A stretch of 64,000 nucleotides of DNA from Lacrimispora sphenoides JCM 1415. Lineage in GTDB: Bacteria > Bacillota > Clostridia > Lachnospirales > Lachnospiraceae. Positions within the stretch are counted from its first letter, which is position 1, and each line of letters starts with the position of its first letter. The notes beneath the pieces are model-generated. The model saw nothing but the letters and a program-made list of their open reading frames with translations. It did not search any database and was not told the origin of the DNA. The stretch is from positions 2,232,001-2,296,000 of the forward strand of contig NZ_LT630003.1 in assembly GCF_900105615.1 (NCBI RefSeq), in the 5' to 3' direction. The translations under genes and the position numbers were made by a program. This document shows positions 36,339 through 45,550 of the stretch, piece by piece.

Positions 36339-38777
36339 TTATTTTACCTGAAATAGTCCTTCCGCATAATTCACAGAAGCCATGGCATCCCTGCAGTACT
36401 GATCCGCACCAATGGTTTTTGCATATCCTTCCGTAAGAACCGCACCTCCTACCATTACTTTTGTGGAAGGAGCGGTTTCCCTAAGCTGTCTGATGGTCTC
36501 TTCCATGCTGGGGACGGTGGTGGTCATGAGGGCGCTTAAGCCTACCAGCTTTACTTCATCCTTTACTGCAGTTTCCACGATTTTTTCCGGAGGAACGTCT
36601 TTTCCCAGATCAATAACGTCATAGCCGTAGTTTTCCAGGAGGACCTTAACAATATTCTTTCCGATATCGTGAATATCTCCCTTGACCGTAGCCAGGATGA
36701 TCCTTCCTTTTTTCTCCTGTGCCACGCCGCCTTCCGCCATCTTCTCTTTTATGACTTCAAAGGCGGCCTTGGCCGCTTCTGCACTCATCAGAAGCTGCGG
36801 AAGGAATACGGTTCCGTTTTCAAAGCCCTTTCCCACCCGGTCAAGTGCCGGAATCATCTCCCCATTTATAATGGTTAAAGGCTCCTGCTCTCTTAAAAGC
36901 TCTGTTACTGCTGCATATGCACGGTCTTTAAGGCCTTTTGCAATGCTTTCTGGCAGGGACATCTCCCCTCCGGAAACGCCTCCTGACAGAGAAGAGGTCC
37001 CCTGCCTCACGGTCTCACCCAGAGTAGCTACCTGGCCGCTGTAAACCGCGATGTAGCCGCTGCACTGAGGATCCATATCCGCAAGAGTCAGAAAGCTGTA
37101 ATAGGAACGCATCATGGCTTCTGAATTGGGGTTTATGATGGCCGCGCTTAGGCCGTTTTGAAGGGCCATTGTGAAAAAGGCGGCATTGATGATTTCTCTC
37201 TGCGGGAGGCCGAAGGAAATGTTGGAAACGCCAAGTATGGTCCTGCCTCCCAGCTCATCTCTGACCCGTCTTAAAGTTTCAAGGGTCGTCAGTGCTCCCC
37301 GGCTGTCAGAGCTTACGGTCATGCAGAGGGCATCTATTATAATGTCTTTCTTATCAATTCCATATTCTGCGGCCTTATTGTAGATTTTCTTTGCAACAGC
37401 GATCCTGCCTTCTGCTGTTTCAGGAATGCCGTCTTCATCAAGGGCAAGAGCGACCACAACGCCTCCATATTGTTTTACCAGAGGAAAAATAGCCTCCATC
37501 ACTTCTTTTTTCCCATTTACGGAATTAATAAGAGGCTTTCCATTATAAACCCTCATTGCCCGTTCCATTGCCTCTATATTGGAGGTATCGATCTGAAGAG
37601 GCAGGTCGATGATGCTCTGAAGCTCCCCTATCACTTCCACCATCATGGAAGGCTCATCAATTTCAGGAAGTCCCACATTCACATCCAGGACATGTGCTCC
37701 ATTGTCCTGCTGAGCCACTCCCTCACGGAGAATATATTCCAGGTTATGATCCCGAAGGGCCTGCTTGAATTTGGATTTTCCCGTTGGATTGATCCTCTCT
37801 CCGATGATGATCGGTTCCCTGTCAATCACAACCGCCTGTGCATAGGAAGAGATCACGGTACGGTTTTTCTTATCCGGCAGTCTCACAGGAAGATCTTTGC
37901 AGAGAGCCACTGTTTTCTCAATATGTTCTGGCGTGGTTCCGCAGCAGCCGCCGATCACACAGGCTCCTTCCTCTGCAATTTCCTTCATAGCAGCCGCAAA
38001 CTCAGCCGCATCGATATCATATACCGTTTTTCCTCCTTCGCTTCTTGGAAGTCCTGCATTGGGATTGACGATGACCGGTATGGAAACCACCTTCATGATA
38101 TCCCTTAAAATGCCCTTCATCTGTATCGGACCCAGGCCGCAGTTGATTCCCAGGGCATCAACTCCCAGACCTTCTAAAAGGGCAACGGTAGATTCAACAT
38201 TACCTCCGGTTAAAAGCTTTCCTTTATCATCAAAAATCGTGGTCACGAATACGGGAAGACTGCAGTTTTCCTTTGCAGCCAGTACAGCCGCCTTGGCCTC
38301 ATAGCTGTCGCTCATGGTCTCAATGAGCACCAGGTCCGCTCCCTCCCGCTCTCCGATTTTAACTACCTGGGAAAACATTTTGTAAGCTTCCTCAAAGGCC
38401 AGATCTCCTAAAGGCTTTAAAAGCTTTCCTGTAGGGCCTAAATCAAGGGCAATATACCCCTTTTCCTTTCCGGCCGGATAAGAAGCTGTCTCCACCGCAT
38501 TCTTTGCATTTTTTAAGGCTGCAGTCACTACCTCTTCCAGATCGAATTCCGCACCTTTATAAAATTTCAATCCATTGGCTCCAAAGGTATTTGTTTTTAT
38601 GATGTCTGCACCTGCTTCCAGATAATCACGGTGAAGCTTTGTAATGATATCCGGATGCTTTACATTCCATGTTTCCGGCAGTTCTCCCGGTTCCAGGCCG
38701 TTTGCCTGCAAAAGGCTTCCCGTTCCGCCGTCAAAAAATACAATCCTCTTCTTTATCTCTTCTAAAATCGCTGCCAT
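36339..38777 (-). CDS. metH: Cobalamin-dependent methionine synthase lacking the activation domain
   Basis: From ATG 38777 (GGAGG upstream) the product has 812 residues. Domains in order: homocysteine-binding (about 1-300) with zinc Cys ligands in GINCGLGP and [10 protein letters not shown]; pterin/methyltetrahydrofolate-binding (about 320-600) with [18 protein letters not shown]; cobalamin cap and binding (about 620-812) with [15 protein letters not shown], whose His ligates cobalt. The protein ends after the B12 domain, about 400 residues shorter than E. coli MetH. The missing reactivation function is encoded just upstream as a separate gene. It methylates homocysteine to methionine using the product of MetF. 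Confidence 0.95.
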   Translation of the reverse strand: MAAILEEIKKRIVFFDGGTGSLLQANGLEPGELPETWNVKHPDIITKLHRDYLEAGADIIKTNTFGANGLKFYKGAEFDLEEVVTAALKNAKNAVETASYPAGKEKGYIALDLGPTGKLLKPLGDLAFEEAYKMFSQVVKIGEREGADLVLIETMSDSYEAKAAVLAAKENCSLPVFVTTIFDDKGKLLTGGNVESTVALLEGLGVDALGINCGLGPIQMKGILRDIMKVVSIPVIVNPNAGLPRSEGGKTVYDIDAAEFAAAMKEIAEEGACVIGGCCGTTPEHIEKTVALCKDLPVRLPDKKNRTVISSYAQAVVIDREPIIIGERINPTGKSKFKQALRDHNLEYILREGVAQQDNGAHVLDVNVGLPEIDEPSMMVEVIGELQSIIDLPLQIDTSNIEAMERAMRVYNGKPLINSVNGKKEVMEAIFPLVKQYGGVVVALALDEDGIPETAEGRIAVAKKIYNKAAEYGIDKKDIIIDALCMTVSSDSRGALTTLETLRRVRDELGGRTILGVSNISFGLPQREIINAAFFTMALQNGLSAAIINPNSEAMMRSYYSFLTLADMDPQCSGYIAVYSGQVATLGETVRQGTSSLSGGVSGGEMSLPESIAKGLKDRAYAAVTELLREQEPLTIINGEMIPALDRVGKGFENGTVFLPQLLMSAEAAKAAFEVIKEKMAEGGVAQEKKGRIILATVKGDIHDIGKNIVKVLLENYGYDVIDLGKDVPPEKIVETAVKDEVKLVGLSALMTTTVPSMEETIRQLRETAPSTKVMVGGAVLTEGYAKTIGADQYCRDAMASVNYAEGLFQVK

Positions 38778-38805
38778 ACATTCCCTCCATCTGCGTTTGT
38801 ATCTT

Positions 38806-39450
38806 CTAATCTCTCCGGTATGCACAGTCCGTTTTTCCACAGGATTCGCATCCCTTTATCTCACAACGGTAAGGCTTTCCGCTGACTCCCATCACCGCAG
38901 TGACAGACTTGGAAGGGGTCATGAGAAGGCTGTCCGTCAGCATGATACCGATCCTTTTAGGCGTTTCTAAAACTGTCGTAATATCCTTCTGGCATTCTAA
39001 AGGGAAGTCTCCGTAGCCCGGGCTGAACCTGGGTCTTAAATACAGCTGCCTGTCCTCATACTCCTCCTTCAGCTTCCGGTTCTCTTCATCACAATATTCC
39101 TCAATCATGGCGGTGGCCGCTGCCTGCATGGTGACCGCCTTGCTCATCTGCAGTTTTGTATACTTATGCAGCAGCACATCCACCCCTGCACCTAACGTAG
39201 CGGCAAATAAGATCACCTGTTCACAGTCCTGTAAATTACGGCTTAAATTACGGCTTCTGGTCTTAAATACGGTAAAATCGATCCAGTCATCAGAAAGCAG
39301 CTCCAGGGGATATACCCGGCTTATGCTTTTAGGAGATGCCGCAGCCATTAGCTCCCTGATACATTCCTCAATCAGGGTATTTACGGCTTCATCACCTTCA
39401 TTTTTCCCGTATCCCAGATATCGCCGGATCTCTCTTCGGCTGATTTCCAT
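38806..39450 (-). CDS. MetH activation-domain protein encoded separately
   Basis: A 214-residue protein resembling the stand-alone vitamin B12-dependent methionine synthase activation domain of Clostridia. Features are YLGYG near the N-terminus, LFAATLGAGVDVLL, the central RPRFSPGYGDFPLECQ (the conserved RxxxGYG cofactor-interaction site) and MLTPSKS-like LLMTPSKSVTAVMG, ending with a Cys-rich CESCGKTDCAYR tail. It would bind SAM and help reductive remethylation of oxidised cobalamin in MetH, encoded 28 bases downstream. GGAGG precedes the ATG by 7 bases. The C-terminal Cys cluster is typical of clostridial members. Confidence 0.88.
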   Translation of the reverse strand: MEISRREIRRYLGYGKNEGDEAVNTLIEECIRELMAAASPKSISRVYPLELLSDDWIDFTVFKTRSRNLSRNLQDCEQVILFAATLGAGVDVLLHKYTKLQMSKAVTMQAAATAMIEEYCDEENRKLKEEYEDRQLYLRPRFSPGYGDFPLECQKDITTVLETPKRIGIMLTDSLLMTPSKSVTAVMGVSGKPYRCEIKGCESCGKTDCAYRRD

Positions 39451-39523
39451 TGCTGTTCCTCCGTTTTTTCATTTTAAATGGGTCCGCCCCTTTTTTAAAG
39501 GAGCCGGACCCTGGTTAAAAGAA

Positions 39524-40381
39524 TCACAATATCTCGGAAAGGTTCTCCTTGATTTTTAACGCCACATCCGGCTTATTCATGGAATAAACATGGATGGCAT
39601 TCACTCCGTTGGCGATAAGGTCAATGATCTGTTCTGTGGCATAAGCAATTCCCGCCTGCTTCATGGCTGCCGGATTATCTCCGAACCTGTCCACTATAGC
39701 CTTGAAACGGGAAGGCAGATAGGTACCTGACAGCTGGCAGCTTCGGATGATCTGCTTTACATTGGTGACAGGCATGATTCCTGCAACGACCGGAACCGTA
39801 ATTCCTTTTTCCCGGATGCGATACAGGTAATTGTATAAAATATTATTGTCAAAAAACATCTGGGTGGTAACGAAATCGCAGCCTGCTTCCACTTTCTGTT
39901 TTAAGTAATCCATATCAATGGTCTTGCTGACGGATTCCACATGACCTTCCGGATAGCAGGCCGCGCCAATGCAGAAATCCCCGGCTTCCTTTATCTCCCT
40001 GATCAGCTCAGAGGCGTAATGGTATTCCTTTTTAGCAGGAGCATCGGTAGGCATATCTCCCCTGAGAGCAAGCACATTTTCAATTCCAGCCTCTTTCAGT
40101 TCACCAAGAACCTGGTGTACCTTTTCTTTGGTAGAGGTTACACAGGTTAAATGAGCCAGAGCCGTCACATGATGCTGGTGATGGAGTGCAGAAGCGATAT
40201 CAACGGTATATTGGCTGGTTCCTCCGCCTGCTCCGTAAGTGACGCTCATAAAAGCTGGTTTCAGCTTTGCGATCTCTGACGCAGCCTGTTCCACTGACTC
40301 ATATTTATCCTCAGTTTTGGGAGGAAACACTTCAAAGGATAGGGTTGGCTTTCCCTGGCTCAATATATCTTTAATTTTCAT
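39524..40381 (-). CDS. metF: Methylenetetrahydrofolate reductase
   Basis: A 285-residue TIM-barrel flavoprotein: FEVFPPKTEDKYESV at the N-terminus, SVTYGAGGGTSQYTVDIA, LALRGDMP and the FAD-site GAACYPEGHVES, then TQMFFDNNILYNYL and AGIMPVTN. It reduces methylene-THF to methyl-THF, the methyl donor for the MetH encoded downstream. metF, the activation-domain gene and metH lie head-to-tail on the minus strand with short gaps and probably form one operon. Confidence 0.95.
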   Translation of the reverse strand: MKIKDILSQGKPTLSFEVFPPKTEDKYESVEQAASEIAKLKPAFMSVTYGAGGGTSQYTVDIASALHHQHHVTALAHLTCVTSTKEKVHQVLGELKEAGIENVLALRGDMPTDAPAKKEYHYASELIREIKEAGDFCIGAACYPEGHVESVSKTIDMDYLKQKVEAGCDFVTTQMFFDNNILYNYLYRIREKGITVPVVAGIMPVTNVKQIIRSCQLSGTYLPSRFKAIVDRFGDNPAAMKQAGIAYATEQIIDLIANGVNAIHVYSMNKPDVALKIKENLSEIL

Positions 40382-40456
40382 GCTGTCTGTCTCCTATCAT
40401 TCGTTTCATCATTAGCGCCATGGCATGCCCAAAAAGCTGCTTTTTATTATTTTAAC

Positions 40457-40485
40457 ACTTTACCACAAAAAATTGCTTCCCGCAA
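40457..40485 (-). promoter_or_regulatory. Possible promoter of the metF-metH operon
   Basis: Minus strand TTGCGG, 17 bases, TAAAGT, about 75 bases before the metF start. No SAM or cobalamin riboswitch was recognised in the 114-base gap. Confidence 0.5.
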
Positions 40486-40495
40486 TAGATTCTGC

Positions 40496-41560
40496 TTACG
40501 TCTCCTGGCTTTCCATCACCTGAGGATTGCTGTAAGAAACGTAAATTCTGACCCCATCCTTGGTAAGATAAAGGTTGATATCAAACATCCCTTCTGTAAT
40601 GAACGCTCCATCTTCCTGCCATTCTCCTGTCCCGGCCTGTTCCATAATAGCAGGAATGCTGCTTTCTTCCTGAGGAATACCTGCTTCTGTTTCTACAAGC
40701 CTTAAAAACTCTCCTAAAAAGACAAGGGAATTTTCCCGGTCTTTCAGGGAAGAAATATAATCATGAAGCTCTCCGGTGGCAGTATCATAATTAATATCTA
40801 CATACTGATATACGTAATCTTCATCTCCTGGATCCAGCTGACTGGTTGCCTCATCTTCAAAGGTGAAGCTTTCCACGGTCTCATAATAGGATATTGGGCC
40901 GCCCTCATCTTCAAACTGATAATTATCAGAATAAACAGCACCCTCTTCTATCTCATAGCCATAGTTGGTTTCGTTAAAAAACTGCTCCATGGAAGCTGCC
41001 ACCTGTCTGCCGTCAACTGGAAAATGATCATAGCCGTTACAAGACTCCCCAATTGCCTTTACATCCTCTTCCAAAAGCTCCGTAAAGCCGGAATCATCAT
41101 ATGGAACGACTGTCTCATAGTTACTGATCTTTTCGTCCGTTATGGCCCGGTTTACCGTTCCAATGATCCTTGGAAGAATATTGATAAGAGCAAACAGAGC
41201 AATGGATATCACCACAGGCACAGTGGAATTCTTCTTTCCTTTTTCCTGGCCTGGCCGGGAAGTCTGTGGCGGATTATGGCTGCCGGCCGGCTTAGAGGAA
41301 GGTCTTCCTACATTTTGCCTGGGGTTTACCGGCCTCTCAATCGTACTTTTCCGTCCTGCCGCTCCCTGTACATTCCTTTTCTGCGGCTTTCCGGCTCCAT
41401 CTGGCTTATGAACATTATGGCCGTTATTAGCCGGGCGCCTCTCATTCAAATAATACTCCGAATTCCACAAAAGGGGCTGTCGGATCAACTTCCTGCACCT
41501 CGGGCAATAATTCGCCTCATTAACCGGAAGATCACAAATCGGACAAATCTTCTTCATCAT
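40496..41560 (-). CDS. Zinc-ribbon membrane protein of unknown function
   Basis: A 354-residue protein: N-terminal zinc ribbon with two CxxC pairs (CPICDLPVNEANYCPRC, about residues 6-22), a basic Pro/Asn/Gly-rich disordered linker (about 45-115), one membrane helix (VPVVISIALFALINILPRI), and an acidic extracellular domain with repeated Tyr/Glu (about 150-354) that I do not recognise. It starts 15 bases after the upstream small gene and follows ftsZ in transcription order, though a terminator lies between. No function is assigned. Confidence 0.75.
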   Translation of the reverse strand: MMKKICPICDLPVNEANYCPRCRKLIRQPLLWNSEYYLNERRPANNGHNVHKPDGAGKPQKRNVQGAAGRKSTIERPVNPRQNVGRPSSKPAGSHNPPQTSRPGQEKGKKNSTVPVVISIALFALINILPRIIGTVNRAITDEKISNYETVVPYDDSGFTELLEEDVKAIGESCNGYDHFPVDGRQVAASMEQFFNETNYGYEIEEGAVYSDNYQFEDEGGPISYYETVESFTFEDEATSQLDPGDEDYVYQYVDINYDTATGELHDYISSLKDRENSLVFLGEFLRLVETEAGIPQEESSIPAIMEQAGTGEWQEDGAFITEGMFDINLYLTKDGVRIYVSYSNPQVMESQET

Positions 41561-41575
41561 CCCAAAATCCCTCCT

Positions 41576-41902
41576 TTATCCCAGTACCAGATGAGCCACG
41601 GCAATCTCGTCATCCTCCCTGAATCCCTGGGCACAAACCTGTATATCATAAACATATTTCTCCTGTAGTCCGGTAATGAAAGCAATCTCAGCAATATTCT
41701 TTCCTTCCTGAGCCAGCACCAGCACCTGATGAACATCTGCTATTGTCTTTTTCAACAACTCATCCGATTGACCGAAAGGCTCAAAGTCAGCCGCCTGTTT
41801 ATCTGACTCTGTGATAAAATCTTCCAGAGACAGGCTTCTTTCATCTTCTCCGCTGTTGTAGTAATCCTCTGAAATCTCCCAATCCTGTTCTCTCTCTGAC
41901 AT
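41576..41902 (-). CDS. Small acidic protein with a helix-turn-helix-like C-terminal half
   Basis: A 108-residue protein. The first half is acidic and probably disordered; the second half reads LLKKTIADVHQVLVLAQEGKNIAEIAFITGLQEKYVYDIQV, where NIAEIAFITGLQEKYVYDIQ resembles a helix-turn-helix. I do not recognise the family. AGGAG lies 9 bases before the ATG, directly downstream of a two-hairpin repeat. It is probably cotranscribed with the zinc-ribbon membrane protein gene 15 bases downstream. Confidence 0.7.
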   Translation of the reverse strand: MSEREQDWEISEDYYNSGEDERSLSLEDFITESDKQAADFEPFGQSDELLKKTIADVHQVLVLAQEGKNIAEIAFITGLQEKYVYDIQVCAQGFREDDEIAVAHLVLG

Positions 41903-41913
41903 TCTGCCACTCC

Positions 41914-41986
41914 TTTCATCTTATCTGCCCATGCTTTTTGGGCATAAAGGTATACCCGTAGGGTGTTTCATCTTATCTGCCCATGC
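41914..41986 (-). repeat. Two-hairpin intergenic repeat, family B, copy 2, flanked by a 21-bp direct repeat
   Basis: Minus strand: hairpin ACCC-TAC-GGGT (41964-41954), linker ATACCTTTA, hairpin TGCCC...GGGCA (41944-41926). The linker and loop match copy 1 at 9924-9963, while the first hairpin has different but compensating pairs. A 21-base direct repeat TTTCATCTTATCTGCCCATGC at 41914-41934 and 41966-41986 brackets it, overlapping the second hairpin, as if the element had inserted or duplicated its flank. It ends 23 bases before a start codon. Confidence 0.65.
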
Positions 41987-42001
41987 AGGGTATTTCAAAA
42001 A

Positions 42002-42027
42002 CAGACAGGTTCATCGGAACCTGCCTG
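42002..42027 (-). terminator. Terminator after ftsZ
   Basis: CAG-A-CAGGTTC / GAACCTG-C-CTG stem with an ATCG loop and one mismatch, followed on the minus strand by TTTTTGAAA; about 20 bases past the stop. Confidence 0.85.
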
Positions 42028-42047
42028 ATTATGTAATCTGATAAATT

Positions 42048-43388
42048 TTATCTTTTATTTCTCAAAAAATCAGGAATATTGATCTGAACTTCCTTATTCA
42101 CAGTCGGGCGATAAGGCTGTCCGCCTCCCTGGGGAGTACCCTGAGGGTTATTCTGCCCTGCATAATTCGGTTTCTGATAATTCCCTGAACCGTAGTTCTG
42201 ATTTCCATAATTCTGGTTATTATAGTTGCTGTTATTATTTGGATAATTCTGATTGTTGTAAGCTGGATTGGAATAATTCGCATTCCCGTAATTAGGATTA
42301 TAATTCTGGTTATATCCAGGGGTTGCTGCAGTGGCGGCTGCCTCCTGATTCCCGGCCTGGGTCTGTGCCGGTGCTTTCGGCTGTTTATAGTTAGAGTTGG
42401 AAAAATTCGTCATAACTTTGGATACCGGAGTCTCAGCCTGCATGTCCAGACCTGTAGCGATCACGGTGATGCTGGCTTCATCATGAGCATTCTCATCATA
42501 CATTGCTCCAAAGATAATATTGGCATCATCTCCTGCCATCTCCTGAACGTAGCTGGCTGCTTCATTGGCCTCAACCAGGCTGATATCACCGGAAATGTTG
42601 ATGATGACGTGAGAAGCGCCCTCAATGGTAGTTTCAAGCAATGGACTGGATACCGCCTGCTTCACGGCTTCTAATGCCTTCTCATCACCCTTTGCCCTTC
42701 CGATACCGATGTGGGCAATGCCCTTATCTGTCATGACAGTCTGTACATCTGCAAAGTCCAGGTTAATAAGTCCGGGTACATTAATTAAATCCGTAATACC
42801 CTGTACGGCCTGCTGAAGGACTTCATCTGCCTTCTTTAAGGCATCCGGCATGGTAGTACGTCTGTCTACGATTTCCAGAAGACGGTCATTAGGGATAACG
42901 ATTAATGTATCTACGCTCTCTTTTAAACGCTCAATACCGTTAACGGCATTGCTCATACGGGTTCTTGCTTCAAAGCGGAATGGCTTTGTTACAACACCAA
43001 CGGTTAGAATGCCCATATCTTTTGCGATCTTAGCCACAACAGGTGCAGCTCCGGTACCGGTACCGCCTCCCATTCCGCAGGTAACGAATACCATATCCGC
43101 GCCCTTCATGGTCTGAGCCAGCTCGTCCGCATTCTCCTCTGCCGCTTTTTCACCGATCTCGGGCTTGGCACCTGCACCAAGACCTTTGGTCAGTTTCTCT
43201 CCGATCTGCATGGCTGTAGGAGCCTTACAAAACTGTAAAGCCTGCTTGTCCGTGTTGATTCCTAGAAATTCCACACCAGCTATATTCTCATCAATCATGC
43301 GGTTGACCGCATTATTTCCAGCACCGCCTACTCCGATTACCAGAATTCTTGCGGCATTGTCCGCCTCATTTATCTTAATCTCTAACAA
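42048..43388 (-). CDS. ftsZ: Cell division protein FtsZ
   Basis: A 446-residue tubulin-like GTPase. The core (about 12-320) has [13 protein letters not shown], the tubulin signature [13 protein letters not shown] and the T7 loop [11 protein letters not shown]. The C-terminus ends with the conserved peptide [11 protein letters not shown] that binds FtsA/ZapD/SepF-type partners. Between them lies a long linker (about 345-425) rich in Asn, Tyr and Gln with degenerate NYxNxNY repeats. The start is TTG at 43388 after AAGGAGG. It polymerises into the division ring at midcell. It has its own promoter and terminator at the end of the division cluster. Confidence 0.97.
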   Translation of the reverse strand: MLEIKINEADNAARILVIGVGGAGNNAVNRMIDENIAGVEFLGINTDKQALQFCKAPTAMQIGEKLTKGLGAGAKPEIGEKAAEENADELAQTMKGADMVFVTCGMGGGTGTGAAPVVAKIAKDMGILTVGVVTKPFRFEARTRMSNAVNGIERLKESVDTLIVIPNDRLLEIVDRRTTMPDALKKADEVLQQAVQGITDLINVPGLINLDFADVQTVMTDKGIAHIGIGRAKGDEKALEAVKQAVSSPLLETTIEGASHVIINISGDISLVEANEAASYVQEMAGDDANIIFGAMYDENAHDEASITVIATGLDMQAETPVSKVMTNFSNSNYKQPKAPAQTQAGNQEAAATAATPGYNQNYNPNYGNANYSNPAYNNQNYPNNNSNYNNQNYGNQNYGSGNYQKPNYAGQNNPQGTPQGGGQPYRPTVNKEVQINIPDFLRNKR

Positions 43389-43439
43389 GATTATATCCTC
43401 CTTTAACCATAAACAGCTTACTCTATAAACCTAATTAAT

Positions 43440-43468
43440 ATAATATTTGATTTTACCAAAAATATCAA
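43440..43468 (-). promoter_or_regulatory. Promoter of ftsZ
   Basis: Minus strand TTGATA, 17 bases, TATTAT, about 50 bases before the TTG start, in an AT-rich gap after ftsQ. It allows ftsZ expression apart from the rest of the cluster. Confidence 0.78.
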
Positions 43469-43509
43469 CCACTTTTTAAACAAAATTCCAAGCAAATTAT
43501 GTAAATTCA

Positions 43510-44235
43510 TTAATTCTTCACAAAACGGTAAGATGTGACTGTTTCCGCCTCATCATAAGTATCCAGATATAGAATCCCTGACAAACCTTCTAAAACAGGA
43601 AGCTGATCCTTCAGCTCAGAGATTTTTCCATTCATCTGGTCATAGCTTCCAAGGAAAACACGAATCTCTCCCATAACAAGAGTAGCATCCCCCCGGGAAT
43701 CATAACGGATCTGGTCAACAGGAATCGCCTTCGTTGATAAAAGCTGAGTCAGGTTCAGAATTTCATTGAAAATCTTCCCCTTTTCCACCGGAAGGGGCTG
43801 GTGCAGGGCAATATGCCCGAACTGCAGCCCCGTGACCCAAGGAACTCCTTCCAGTTTTCCGCTGGAGCTCTCTACCACGATCCCGTCCTTATCAAAATAC
43901 ATATAACTGCCCATATAGGATACATAGCCTACCACCGATTTCTCATAGACGATCACTTCCACTCTTACCGGGCTTAAGAATACGATTTTGTAATCTTCTA
44001 CAAAAGGGATCTGTTCATGTTTTTTAAAACGATCCTTATAGAGACAAAAAACCGCATTCCGGTCCCAGCTGTCCTTGAACAAAATATCAACGATCTGTTC
44101 CGATGTATACTTTTTATTACCGCTCACCGTAATATTCCTGATCTGCAGCGACAAAAAGATGGCAGTTCCCAACAAGATCACGGCAGCTGTAATTCCAAAC
44201 TTAATTTTTCTTCTGCTCTTTTTTAAATCATTCAT
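43510..44235 (-). CDS. ftsQ: Cell division protein FtsQ/DivIB
   Basis: A 241-residue bitopic protein: basic cytoplasmic N-terminus (NDLKKSRRKIK), one membrane helix (about 14-31), then an extracellular POTRA domain (ITVSGNKKYTSEQIVDILF) and the FtsQ domain with VRVEVIVYEKSVVGYVSYMGSYMYFDKDGIV. It bridges early and late divisome proteins. The ATG overlaps the murA stop by 4 bases. Confidence 0.92.
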   Translation of the reverse strand: MNDLKKSRRKIKFGITAAVILLGTAIFLSLQIRNITVSGNKKYTSEQIVDILFKDSWDRNAVFCLYKDRFKKHEQIPFVEDYKIVFLSPVRVEVIVYEKSVVGYVSYMGSYMYFDKDGIVVESSSGKLEGVPWVTGLQFGHIALHQPLPVEKGKIFNEILNLTQLLSTKAIPVDQIRYDSRGDATLVMGEIRVFLGSYDQMNGKISELKDQLPVLEGLSGILYLDTYDEAETVTSYRFVKN

Positions 44236-45482
44236 TGCATCCCTCTGATCGCTGCACCAAGACTGCTCAAGTCACGGCAGATGTCTTCATATCCTCGTTC
44301 AATATGATGGCACTCATGAATCTCAGTCACGCCCTCACATGCCAGCCCTGCAACTACAAGAGCCGCGCCTCCCCGCAGGTCCGTAGCTGTTACACGGTTT
44401 CCCTTTAAAGGATAAAGTCCCCGTATGTCAGCACGCTTCCCCTCTATTATAATATCTGCGCCAAGCTTATGCAACTCCTTTGCAGTTCCAAATCTTCCCT
44501 CAAAGATCGTTTCTTTAATTCTGCCGGTACCTTTTGCGGATGCCATGACCGCCATTAGCTGTGACTGAAGGTCCGTGGGAAAGCCCGGATAGGGTTCTGT
44601 TATGACATCTACACAATCGGGGCGTCCCCTCATGGATACTTCCAGGCAGCTTTCATACCGTTTCAGCTCCGCGCCCATTCTATCGGCAAGTGAGATGGCG
44701 GAAGCTAAATGTCCGGGTTGGATTCCCTGTATTACGACATCTCCCTCAGCAGCCATGACAGCCATTAAATAGGTTCCTGCGACAATTCTGTCCCCTGCCA
44801 CAGTAAATTCAGAGTCACAAAGCTCGTTTACGCCTGTGACTGTCAGAATGGAAGTACCGGTTCCATGTATTTTAGCCCCCATATTGTTTAAAAATTCACA
44901 TAGGGTGATGATCTCCGGCTCCTTTGCTGCTCCATGTATCACGGTAATCCCCTGGGCATACACAGCTGCCATCAGGGCATTTTCCGTAGCTCCCACGCTG
45001 GGAAAGGGAAAATAAATATGGCTGCCCGTCAACTGATTTGCGGACACTATAAGCTTATCACCTTTTTCCTCAATGATAGCACCAAGTTTCCGAAAGGCAG
45101 ATAAGTGTAAGTCTATGGGCCGCTCTCCTATGGAACATCCTCCAGGGAAGCTGGTGACCGCATTGCCAGTCCTTCCAAGCAAGGAACCGGAGAGCATAAT
45201 AGACGAACGCATGCTTTTTATATACTCTTCCGGTATCTCCGCCTGTGTCAAATCCCGAGCATCAATTGTCAAGGAATGGCCGTCAAAGCAGCATATACAT
45301 CCAATATGCTCAAGTATCCCCAGCATACAGAACACATCCTGTATCCTGGGGACATTATGAATCACTGTTGTACCTTTATGGAGAACCGCCGCTGCCATCA
45401 TGGGCAGAACAGCATTCTTGGAACCCTGAATTTTTATCTCACCTTTTAAGGATCGTAACCCCTGGACCTGTATGACTGACAA
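44232..45482 (-). CDS. murA: UDP-N-acetylglucosamine 1-carboxyvinyltransferase
   Basis: About 416 residues. The catalytic Cys lies in FPGGCSIGERPIDLH (near residue 115), the N-terminal KIQGSKNAVLPMMAA holds the substrate-binding Lys-Asn pair, and FPTDLQSQLMAVMASAKGTG is the second-domain signature. It transfers enolpyruvate to UDP-GlcNAc, the first committed step of peptidoglycan synthesis, and is the fosfomycin target. The TTG at 45482 is preferred: GGGAGG precedes it by 8 bases and it gives the normal N-terminus; an ATG five codons upstream would include the ribosome site in the coding region. Confidence 0.94.
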   Translation of the reverse strand: MSVIQVQGLRSLKGEIKIQGSKNAVLPMMAAAVLHKGTTVIHNVPRIQDVFCMLGILEHIGCICCFDGHSLTIDARDLTQAEIPEEYIKSMRSSIMLSGSLLGRTGNAVTSFPGGCSIGERPIDLHLSAFRKLGAIIEEKGDKLIVSANQLTGSHIYFPFPSVGATENALMAAVYAQGITVIHGAAKEPEIITLCEFLNNMGAKIHGTGTSILTVTGVNELCDSEFTVAGDRIVAGTYLMAVMAAEGDVVIQGIQPGHLASAISLADRMGAELKRYESCLEVSMRGRPDCVDVITEPYPGFPTDLQSQLMAVMASAKGTGRIKETIFEGRFGTAKELHKLGADIIIEGKRADIRGLYPLKGNRVTATDLRGGAALVVAGLACEGVTEIHECHHIERGYEDICRDLSSLGAAIRGMQ

Positions 45483-45550
45483 TCCGGTACCTCCCATGGC
45501 TTCTTATATACTATCCTATGTTAAAAGTGAGAGAATGTTTTCACATCCCA

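Noticed and set aside
40420..40437. A third copy of the family B repeat
   Set aside because: Only about 13 bases (ATGCCCAAAAAGC) match, in the opposite orientation, without the first hairpin or the linker.
40382..40495. SAM or cobalamin riboswitch before the metF-metH operon
   Set aside because: The gap is only 114 bases and contains no recognisable aptamer motif or terminator.
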